From Marvinbryantia sp964455335 (GTDB lineage: Bacteria > Bacillota > Clostridia > Lachnospirales > Lachnospiraceae), in contig CAYVVW010000041.1 of assembly GCA_964455335.1 (NCBI GenBank), positions 1 to 14,073 on the forward strand: a DNA stretch of 14,073 nucleotides, given 5' to 3'. The translations under genes were made by a program, and so were the position numbers. Below the pieces are notes generated by a model. It had not been told where the DNA came from, ran no database searches, and saw only the letters and a list, made by a program, of their open reading frames with translations. Shown here piece by piece: positions 5,323-12,289 of the stretch (the first letter of the stretch is position 1; each line of letters starts with the position of its first letter).

Positions 5323-6783
5323 ATGTCTTTGATATCCAACCAATTTGCCATATTTGTCCTGGTGGCCGTGGCGGCTTATTACCTCGTTCCGAAGAAATGC
5401 CAATGGGTGGTTTTGCTGTTGTTTAGCTACGCCTACTACTTATATGGAAGCGCGCGTTTTTTGTTTTTTCTCGTTTTTTCCACAGCGGTCACTTATCTTT
5501 GCGCCTTGCAAATCGACCGCATGTGGCAGGCGGGAAAAGCGCAAAAGGCTGTCAAGCCGTTTGTGGCCATCGGCCTCATTGCAAATTTGGGGATGCTTGG
5601 CGCAGTCAAGGGTTTTTCCCTTTTGCTGCCGCTTGGCATTTCTTTTTATACGTTTCAGTCATCGGGATACCTTTTGGATGTTTATTGGAAACGCGTGCGC
5701 GCGCAGAAAAACCCATTTCGCTATGCGCTTTTTGTCTCCTTTTTTCCGCAAATCCTGCAAGGCCCTATCGGCAATTATGGGAGGCTTTCCAAGCAGCTGT
5801 TTGCGGAGCACGCATTTTCCTGGGATGCCATTTCTTATGGGACGCAGCGCATCATTTGGGGATTGTGCAAAAAAATGATTCTCGCGGATTGGGCGGGCGT
5901 TTTTGCGGATGCCATTTGGGGTGATTTGGATCGCTATAACGGCATCACGCTGTTTGCCCTGTTGTTTTATGGCATCCAGTTGTATGGGGATTTTTCCGGC
6001 GGCATGGATGTGGTGATTGGCATCGGAAACCTCTTTGGCATTACCATGGATGAGAATTTCCGTATGCCTTATCTGGCAAAATCGATGGCGGAATTTTGGG
6101 AACGGTGGCACATTACTCTGGGCGAGTGGATGAAAAATTATGTGTTTTACCCCGTCTCGCTTTCCCGTTGGATGATGCGTTTTTCCAAGTGATCAAAGAA
6201 ACGGTTTGGGCGAAAAATGGGGCGTGTCGTTCCCATTGCGCTCTCGGATCTTATCGTATTTTTTCTGGTCGGCATTTGGCACGGCATCAGTTGGAAATAC
6301 GCGTTCTATGGGTTGCTCAACGGCGGCATCATCGCATTTAGCGAATTGATGGCCGGCCCGTACCGCAGCTGGAAAAAGGCATTGCGCATCACTGGAAAAG
6401 AGCCGTGGTTTCAGGGATTTGCCATTCTGCGCACGTTTCTATTGGTCAATTTTCGCTGGTTTTTTGACCGCTCGGACGACTTGGGACAGGCCTTCTATAT
6501 GATGCGGCAGGCATGTGCGCACTTTGCGCCGGCGCAGCTTTTGGACATTCCGGCAGGGAGGGCGGGAACTGCGTTTGTGCCGCAGGCACTGTTGATTTTG
6601 GCCGTTGGGTGTGCCGTCATGGTGGCTGTCGGGTGCGCCAAAGAAAAAGGCATTCACATCCGGGAAAGCATGTCGCGCCTGCCGCTTCCCATGCGGGCGG
6701 GCATCTTTTTGCTGCTGTTGGTATGCATCGGGCTGTTTGGCTCGACGGCCGCACCAAGGGGGTTCCTCTATGCGCAATTTTAA
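5323..6783 (+). pseudogene. dltB: DltB-like MBOAT D-alanyl transferase, interrupted by an in-frame TGA
   Basis: ATG at 5323 follows GGAGG by 6 nt and gives MSLISNQFAIFVLVAVAAYY. The frame is open for 289 codons, meets TGA at 6190-6192, then continues in the same frame from codon 291 to the stop at 6781-6783; a full product would be about 486 residues. Multiple membrane segments, PLGISFYTFQ, GPIGNYGRL and the MBOAT histidines His263 (FWERWHITLGEW) and His320 (VGIWHG) are visible. The TGA falls between the two histidines in FSK-stop-SKKRFGRK, where Trp (TGG) would fit. DltB is the membrane channel/transferase that passes D-Ala from DltC to the outside for teichoic acids. Neither fragment alone should be active. 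A weak restart could occur at ATG 6217. The 3' end overlaps dltD by 14 nt. Sequencing error or stop read-through are alternatives to true loss. Confidence 0.85.
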
Positions 6784-7759
6784 GAAAACGCTCTGTGCGG
6801 TTTTGGTCGTGGCCGCATCGCTTGGGGTATTTTGGGCATTGGATTTTTTGTTGTACCCATGCACCTTTATGCGCAACGACTTGCACGCTATTTGCACGGA
6901 AACGTTTGACGACCTTTACGTCGGCACGTCACACGGAAAGCTCAATATCGACCCGGAGGCCGCGCGGGAAATCAATGGGCGCACGGGGCACAACCTGTGC
7001 GTGGGCGGCGAATATAGCATCGACGTGTACCACATGCTGCGCCTCGCAATCGAGCAGGGACATGCGCCTTCGCGCGTCATTTATGAGATTTCCCCAGCAT
7101 ATTTTACGCTGGAAAAAGAGGAGGGCAACAATTATCTGCTGTTTTACCACGAGTTTCCCCTCTCTTTTGCGAAATGGGAATATTTTTGGAATGCCGTCGC
7201 AAAGTGTGATTTGCGCGCGCTTCTCTTTCCGTGGTATGAGTATGACCTTTCCTATGAGCTGGAAAACATCGGAAAGACCGTGCAAAAAAAGTGGGAAAAA
7301 GATTATGGGACGGAGGATTTTCGCACCGAGACGCAAACTTACTACGAGAGCGGGTTCGTCGGGCGCAACCCCGTGGATACCAGCACATTTCGCTTTGACG
7401 GCATCCAGCCGTTTGAACGGGAAAAGCTGCGTGCGGAACATTTGGAATACCTGGAAAAAACCATTGCGCTTTGCAAAGAAAAGGGCATCGCGTTTGTGGC
7501 GGTCACGACGCCAGTTCCCACAGAAACGTTGCGCGCATACATGGATTCCTACACGGACGCGGATGCCTTTTTTGGGGATTTTTTCGCAAAACAGGAAGTG
7601 CCGTATTTGAATTTTAACAACCAGACGTATTTCAAATATGCCTCCCACAATCTGGAAAGTTACACCGACCTCGATGGCCATATGCACACGGAGGCCGCGC
7701 GGGAATTTACAAAAAATCTGGCAAAACTCATGGAAAGAAAAGAAGGACAGCCGTCATGA
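6770..7759 (+). CDS. dltD: DltD-like extracytoplasmic D-alanyl transfer protein
   Basis: 329 residues; ATG at 6770 overlaps the dltB end by 14 nt, with AAGGGGG about 8 nt upstream. An N-terminal membrane anchor (residues 7-28) precedes an SGNH-hydrolase-like domain: DDLYVGTSHGKLNID with candidate nucleophile Ser54, and a C-terminal block DLDGHMH (300-306) that supplies acidic and His residues. It is shorter than typical Bacillus or Staphylococcus DltD (nearly 400 residues or more). Its role in the family is D-alanyl transfer onto (lipo)teichoic acid at the outer membrane face; its partner is DltB. The frame is intact although dltB is broken, so the loss of dltB would be recent. DltD-like SGNH proteins also occur with other MBOATs, but dltA and dltC nearby support this call. 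Confidence 0.8.
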   Translation: MRNFKKTLCAVLVVAASLGVFWALDFLLYPCTFMRNDLHAICTETFDDLYVGTSHGKLNIDPEAAREINGRTGHNLCVGGEYSIDVYHMLRLAIEQGHAPSRVIYEISPAYFTLEKEEGNNYLLFYHEFPLSFAKWEYFWNAVAKCDLRALLFPWYEYDLSYELENIGKTVQKKWEKDYGTEDFRTETQTYYESGFVGRNPVDTSTFRFDGIQPFEREKLRAEHLEYLEKTIALCKEKGIAFVAVTTPVPTETLRAYMDSYTDADAFFGDFFAKQEVPYLNFNNQTYFKYASHNLESYTDLDGHMHTEAAREFTKNLAKLMERKEGQPS

Positions 7760-7832
7760 AACGCATGAAATCAGTATCGTTTCGCGTCTCATATCGGAGC
7801 GGCATCTTGCGCAGAAAGGCGGATTGCAAGAT

Positions 7833-9500
7833 ATGAAGAATGTTTTGGAATATTTGGAACAAACGGCGGCGCGTTTTCCGCATAAGACGGCATTTGCGGA
7901 CGAGGCGCAAAGCTGTACGTTCGCGGAGTTGCTCGACGGGGCAAGGCGCGTGGGGAGCGCGCTTGCAAAGCATGGGTGCCGGCATCAGCCCGTTCCCGTC
8001 GTGATGGAAAAGAGCGTGGACACCATCCAGATTTTGCTGGGCATTGTCTACGCGGGCGGGTTTTATGTGGTGCTGGACGCCGCGCAGCCAAAGGCGCGCC
8101 TGGCACAAATTTTGCAGACCCTGGAGGCGCGCACGATTGTCGCGGACGAGGCGGGCGCGGATGCCCTAAAGGGAATGCCCGATGTTGCAAATGCGCCGGA
8201 AACACATACGGTTGCTGGTGACGAGGCGGGCGCGGCTTCCTTAAAGGGGATGCTCGATGTTGCAAATGCGCCGGAAACACGTACGGTTGCTGGTGACGAG
8301 GCGGGCGCGGCTGCGCTAAACGGGATGCCCCAAGCGGCGCATGTATTGGACGCGCGCCAGCTGCGCAAAGGAGACGTGGACGAGGCGTATCTTGCGGCCG
8401 TGCGCGCGTGCCATGCGGATATTTTCCCGCTCTATGTGATGTTCACATCGGGTTCTACGGGCGTTCCCAAGGGCGTGGCGGTGAGCCATCGCAGCGTCAT
8501 CGATTTCATCGAGGAATTTGCAAAAATGGGCGCGTTTACGAGCGACGACGTGCTGGGAAACCAGGCGCCATGGGATTTTGACGTGTCGGTCAAGGACATT
8601 TACACCGGCCTAAAGACCGGAGCCACGGTGCAGATCATTCCGCGGCGGCTCTTTTCTTTTCCCGCGCCGCTGATTGATTTTTTGATGGAGCGGGGCGTTA
8701 CCAGTTTGACGTGGGCGGTGTCCGCCTTATGTATGCTCTCCGCGTTTAACGGGTTTTCCTACAAGGTTCCGGATCAGATCCGGCGCGTCTTTTTTTCCGG
8801 CGAGACCATGCCCATCCGCCATTTGAACGACTGGCGGCGGCATTTGCCGAACGCGGTGTTTGCAAACTTGTATGGGCCTACGGAAATCACGTGCAACTGC
8901 ACGTATTATGTGTTGGATCGCGCATTTGCCCCGGGGGATGCCCTTCCAATCGGCCGGGCGTTCCCGAATGAGCGGGTATTTTTGCTCGATGAAAACGATC
9001 GGGAAGTGACCGCCGTTGGGGAAAAGGGGGAGATTTGCGTGTCCGGGACGGCTCTTGCGCTCGGGTATTACAACAATCCGGAGCAGACGGCGCGCGCGTT
9101 TGTCCAAAACCCGCTCAACAGCCATTATCCGGAGACGATTTATCGCACGGGCGACCTTGGGATGTACAACGAGCGCGGGGAATTGGTCTTTGCGTCGCGC
9201 AAGGATTTCCAGATCAAGCACATGGGGCATCGCATCGAATTGGGCGAGATCGAGGCCGCGCTGGAAAAGGTGGATGCCGTGGTGCGCGGCTGCTGCCTGT
9301 TTGACGCGCCAAAAAACAAAATCGTCTGCTACTACCAAGGCGACATCGACAGGCGTTCCCTCGCGCGGGCATTGGCCGCGTTTTTGCCGGATTACATGGT
9401 GCCCAACATTTTCCGGCAGGTGCAAGAATTTTTCCTGACAAAGAATGGAAAGATTGACAGAAAGCGTCTCCATGCGCTATATTTGGAAGAAGCCAGATAA
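7833..9500 (+). CDS. dltA: D-alanine--D-alanyl carrier protein ligase (AMP-forming)
   Basis: 555 residues from ATG 7833, after AAAGGCGG. This cytoplasmic adenylation enzyme activates D-Ala with ATP and loads it on the DltC phosphopantetheine. The core motifs are all present: the ATP loop FTSGSTGVPKG (204-214), NLYGPTE (345-351), YRTGDLG (437-443), GHRIELGEIE, and the C-terminal NGKIDRKRL with the expected catalytic Lys540. The usual family length is about 500-510; the excess is largely explained by two and a half copies of a 25-residue in-frame repeat at about 105-165, before the ATP loop. I favour the 7833 start because the family begins with this MKNVLEYLEQTAARFPHKTA pattern; a longer upstream frame overlaps dltD. 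A 73-bp gap separates it from dltD. Confidence 0.9.
   Translation: MKNVLEYLEQTAARFPHKTAFADEAQSCTFAELLDGARRVGSALAKHGCRHQPVPVVMEKSVDTIQILLGIVYAGGFYVVLDAAQPKARLAQILQTLEARTIVADEAGADALKGMPDVANAPETHTVAGDEAGAASLKGMLDVANAPETRTVAGDEAGAAALNGMPQAAHVLDARQLRKGDVDEAYLAAVRACHADIFPLYVMFTSGSTGVPKGVAVSHRSVIDFIEEFAKMGAFTSDDVLGNQAPWDFDVSVKDIYTGLKTGATVQIIPRRLFSFPAPLIDFLMERGVTSLTWAVSALCMLSAFNGFSYKVPDQIRRVFFSGETMPIRHLNDWRRHLPNAVFANLYGPTEITCNCTYYVLDRAFAPGDALPIGRAFPNERVFLLDENDREVTAVGEKGEICVSGTALALGYYNNPEQTARAFVQNPLNSHYPETIYRTGDLGMYNERGELVFASRKDFQIKHMGHRIELGEIEAALEKVDAVVRGCCLFDAPKNKIVCYYQGDIDRRSLARALAAFLPDYMVPNIFRQVQEFFLTKNGKIDRKRLHALYLEEAR
8145..8335 (+). repeat. 75-bp in-frame tandem repeat (about 2.5 copies) in dltA
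   Basis: Units start GACGAGGCGGGCGCGG at 8145, 8220 and 8295. Units 1 and 2 differ at about six positions over 75; unit 3 diverges after about 35 nt. The protein repeat runs DEAGA-ALKGM-DVANAPET-TVAG. It sits in the N-terminal subdomain between the LDAAQPKARL segment and the ATP loop. Confidence 0.9.
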
Positions 9501-9521
9501 AATCATGCAAGCCCTCGGCGC

Positions 9522-9683
9522 GGGCTGCGGGAAAGCGAGCGGCGCAGTAGGATGTAGGTAAGGCGGTGGCAACTGCGGTCGAATCGACTGTGTGGGCTGC
9601 GCGAAAGCGAGCGTCACAGGATGCGGGTAAGGCGGTGGTAACTGCTGGTGAATCGACTGTGTGGGCTGCGCAAAGGAGAGCGG
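9522..9683. repeat. 69-72-bp tandem repeat (about 2.3 copies) between dltA and dltC
   Basis: Units begin GGGCTGCGSGAAAGCGAGCG-type sequence at 9522 (72 bp) and 9594 (69 bp), with a partial third at 9663. Each full unit ends in GAATCGACTGTGT. The third copy carries CAAAGGAGAG, a ribosome-site-like version of the equivalent AAAGCGAG in copies 1 and 2, and leads into an ATG at 9685 in frame with dltC. The 226-bp dltA-dltC gap consists mainly of this array. Confidence 0.85.
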
Positions 9684-9726
9684 CATGGTACAACTGGTAG
9701 CTATGGAAGAAGGAGGATTTTGCAGC

Positions 9727-9951
9727 ATGGAAACATTGATGGAAATTTTGGAAGAGGTGTGCCCGGACGTGGATTTTACGGCGGAGACGGCTTTGGTGGA
9801 CGACAAGCTGCTCTCGTCGTTTGACATTCTCTCGATTGTCAGCGAGATCAGCGACGCGTTTGGCGTGACGCTGACGCCGGCGGACATCATACCGGAAAAC
9901 TTCAACTCGGCGGATCGCATGTGGGCGATGATCGCGCGCATCCAGGGCTAG
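9727..9951 (+). CDS. dltC: D-alanyl carrier protein, with altered DS motif
   Basis: 74 residues, the normal size for DltC. Start at 9727 follows GGAGG by 10 nt and matches the family opening (METLMEILEEVCPDVDF); in-frame ATGs at 9685 and 9703 would extend it, the first with its own AAAGGAG. The carrier binds phosphopantetheine on a serine and shuttles D-Ala from DltA to DltB. The expected site is Ser31 in DDKLLSSFDILSIVSE; most acyl/peptidyl carriers have Asp-Ser here, while this one has Ser30-Ser31. The remaining helix residues and the DIIPENFNS segment are as expected. Whether the Asp-to-Ser change blocks phosphopantetheinylation is not known. Confidence 0.87.
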   Translation: METLMEILEEVCPDVDFTAETALVDDKLLSSFDILSIVSEISDAFGVTLTPADIIPENFNSADRMWAMIARIQG

Positions 9952-10033
9952 GATAGTCCAAAATGCCTTTTGCGCCCAATCACGGAACAACCCCATGGCA
10001 TTGTGACGCCAGGGACAAGGAGAGAGAAAGAAC

Positions 10034-10861
10034 ATGGAAATTATGGAAATTTTGAAGGCCGCGCTGTTTGGCCTTGTGGAGGGAATCACGGAATGGCTGC
10101 CGATCAGCAGCACGGGCCACATGATTTTGCTAAACGAGTTTGTGCGCCTCAATGTGTCGGAGGAGTTTCTTTCGATGTTTTTGGTGGTGATTCAGCTGGG
10201 CGCTATCCTGGCCGTGGTCGTGCTGTATTTTCGGAAGCTGTGGCCATTTTCCGCAAAAGAACCGCATTTCATAAAGTACGACACGTGCCTGATGTGGGTC
10301 AAGATTCTGGTGGCGTGTATTCCCGCGGCGGTCGTCGGGATTTTGTTTGAGGAAAAATTGGACGCGCTTTTCTACAATTACCAGACGGTGGCGGTCATGC
10401 TGATCGTGTTTGGCATCTTTTTCATCGTCGTGGAGTACCGCAATCGGGACCGCAAGCCGCGCATCAACTCCATTGCGGAGATTTCGTTCCCCGTTGCTTT
10501 TCTGATCGGGGAATTTCAGCTGATCGCCGCGGTCTTTCCGGGCACTTCACGATCCGGCGCGACCATTTTGGGCGCCATCCTGGCGGGGGTTTCCCGGCCG
10601 GTGGCGGCGGAGTTCACGTTCTTTTTGGCTGTTCCGGTGATGCTGGGCGCTAGCCTTTTGAAATTGGTGAACTTTGGGCTTGCCTTTACCGCGACGGAAC
10701 TGGTGCTGCTCGGGGTGGGCATGGCAGTGGCCTTTGTGGTGTCCGTCATCGCCATCCGCTTCTTGGTCGGGTATGTCCGCAACCACAATTTTACGGCCTT
10801 TGGGTGGTACCGCATCGCGCTGGGATGCGCCGTCCTGGCCTATTTCGGCCTGTTCGCGTAA
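10034..10861 (+). CDS. uppP: undecaprenyl-diphosphate phosphatase (UppP/BacA)
   Basis: 275 residues, normal family length. ATG at 10034 follows AAGGAGAGAG. It dephosphorylates undecaprenyl diphosphate to recycle the lipid carrier for wall and teichoic-acid synthesis. Both signature regions are present: EGITEWLPISSTGH (16-29) and PGTSRSG (169-175), with several hydrophobic membrane segments. It lies 82 bp after dltC in the same direction, with no visible terminator, and its stop codon overlaps the ribosome site of the next gene. Overproduction is known to give bacitracin resistance in other bacteria. Confidence 0.95.
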   Translation: MEIMEILKAALFGLVEGITEWLPISSTGHMILLNEFVRLNVSEEFLSMFLVVIQLGAILAVVVLYFRKLWPFSAKEPHFIKYDTCLMWVKILVACIPAAVVGILFEEKLDALFYNYQTVAVMLIVFGIFFIVVEYRNRDRKPRINSIAEISFPVAFLIGEFQLIAAVFPGTSRSGATILGAILAGVSRPVAAEFTFFLAVPVMLGASLLKLVNFGLAFTATELVLLGVGMAVAFVVSVIAIRFLVGYVRNHNFTAFGWYRIALGCAVLAYFGLFA

Positions 10862-10872
10862 AGGGGATCGCG

Positions 10873-12249
10873 ATGGTTATCAAGCTGCCGGAAGGGGTCA
10901 AGCAGATATTGGGCGCGTTGGAGCGCGCGGGGTTTGAGGCATTTGCCGTGGGCGGCTGCGTGCGCGACAGCATCCTCGGGCGGACACCAAACGATTGGGA
11001 TGTCACGACGTCCGCCGCGCCTGCTCAGGTCAAGACGCTGTTTCGCCATACCGTTGACACGGGCATCGCGCATGGGACGGTGACGGTGCTTCTGGGCGGG
11101 GAAGCCTATGAGGTGACCACGTACCGCATTGACGGGGAATATGCGGACGGGCGCCACCCGAATGGGGTGACGTTTACCGACAGCCTCACGGAGGATTTGC
11201 GGCGGCGCGATTTTACCATCAATGCCATGGCGTACAATGAAAGCCGCGGGCTTGTCGACGTGTTTGGCGGCGCGCGGGATTTGGAGTCGGGCGTGATTCG
11301 CTGCGTGGGCGACCCGGGGCAGCGCTTTGGGGAGGACGCGCTTCGGATGTTGCGCGCGGTTCGTTTCGCCGCGCAGCTCGGTTTTTCGGTGGACACATGC
11401 ACGCAGGACGCCATCCGCGAGATGGCAGGGCGTTTGCGCGCCGTGAGTGCGGAGCGCATCCGGGCGGAGCTTGTCAAATTGCTGGAATCCCCGCACCCGG
11501 GGAAGCTGCTCCTTGCCTACGACCTGGGGATGACGGCCGTGTTTTTGCCGGAATTTGACGCGGCCATGCAGACCCCGCAAAACAACCCGCACCACTGCTA
11601 CAGCGTGGGCATGCATACCATAAAGGCCGTCGAGGCGGCTTGCCAGGACCGCATTGTCCGTCTGACGATGCTCTTGCACGATCTCGGGAAACCGCAGGTG
11701 CGGCAGACGGTGGACGGCATGGACCATTTTTTGCGCCACGCGGAAGTGAGCGGGCAGATTGCGCACACGGTGCTGCGGCGCCTGCGCTTTGACAACGAGA
11801 CCATCCGGCAGGTATGCGCGCTTGTGCGCAACCATGACAAGTACCCGAAATTCCAGGAGGGGGATCGGCAGGCGATCTTAAGCGGAAAATGCGTGATCCG
11901 CCAGGCAGCCGTGCGCCGCATGGCAAGCCGCGTAGGGCCTGACCTTTTTTGGAAACTCTTGGACGTGCTCTATGCGGATGTGTGCGCGCAGAGCGATTTT
12001 CACAGGCAGGAAAAACTGATCTTGATTGGCCAGATGCGCGCGCTTTACCAGACCATTACCGAGGAAAAGCAATGCCTGTCGCGAAAGGAACTGGCCGTCA
12101 GCGGAACAGACCTCATCCGCTGGGGCATGCCCCCCGGGCGGCAGATCGGGCAGGCACTGGACCGCTTGCTGCAGGAGGTCATCGAAGATCCGGCGCGAAA
12201 CACGAAAGAATATTTGAAAAAAACACTGGAAGAATGGCAGGAAATTTGA
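10873..12249 (+). CDS. cca: CCA tRNA nucleotidyltransferase with HD domain
   Basis: 458 residues. ATG at 10873 follows AAGGGGAT, which overlaps the uppP stop. It adds or repairs the CCA end of tRNAs. The nucleotidyltransferase core has GGCVRD (27-32) and DWDVTT with Asp41/Asp43 as metal ligands, RRRDFTINAMA (110-120) and RMLRAVRFA; the C-terminal half has an HD phosphohydrolase signature LLHDLGKP with His269-Asp270, plus H-D at 321-322. It is a housekeeping gene carried within an envelope operon, probably by translational coupling rather than shared function. Confidence 0.94.
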   Translation: MVIKLPEGVKQILGALERAGFEAFAVGGCVRDSILGRTPNDWDVTTSAAPAQVKTLFRHTVDTGIAHGTVTVLLGGEAYEVTTYRIDGEYADGRHPNGVTFTDSLTEDLRRRDFTINAMAYNESRGLVDVFGGARDLESGVIRCVGDPGQRFGEDALRMLRAVRFAAQLGFSVDTCTQDAIREMAGRLRAVSAERIRAELVKLLESPHPGKLLLAYDLGMTAVFLPEFDAAMQTPQNNPHHCYSVGMHTIKAVEAACQDRIVRLTMLLHDLGKPQVRQTVDGMDHFLRHAEVSGQIAHTVLRRLRFDNETIRQVCALVRNHDKYPKFQEGDRQAILSGKCVIRQAAVRRMASRVGPDLFWKLLDVLYADVCAQSDFHRQEKLILIGQMRALYQTITEEKQCLSRKELAVSGTDLIRWGMPPGRQIGQALDRLLQEVIEDPARNTKEYLKKTLEEWQEI

Positions 12250-12289
12250 TAGGATAGGAAAAAATGTCTCATTGATGGGAGGGTGTGTG

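Noticed and set aside
6096..6341. Frameshift as the explanation for the split dltB
   Set aside because: Both halves are in the same phase. The +1 frame here gives a sequence unlike DltB, so a substitution to TGA is the simpler reading.
9214..10152. 312-codon minus-strand open frame with repeats such as AAHTVDS
   Set aside because: It runs antisense through the end of dltA, the tandem repeat array and dltC. Its repeated peptide is only the translation of the DNA repeats.
10840..11835. 331-codon open frame on the minus strand opposite cca
   Set aside because: cca has all family motifs on the plus strand; the antisense frame is a by-product of GC-rich codon use, with no ribosome site or recognisable domain.
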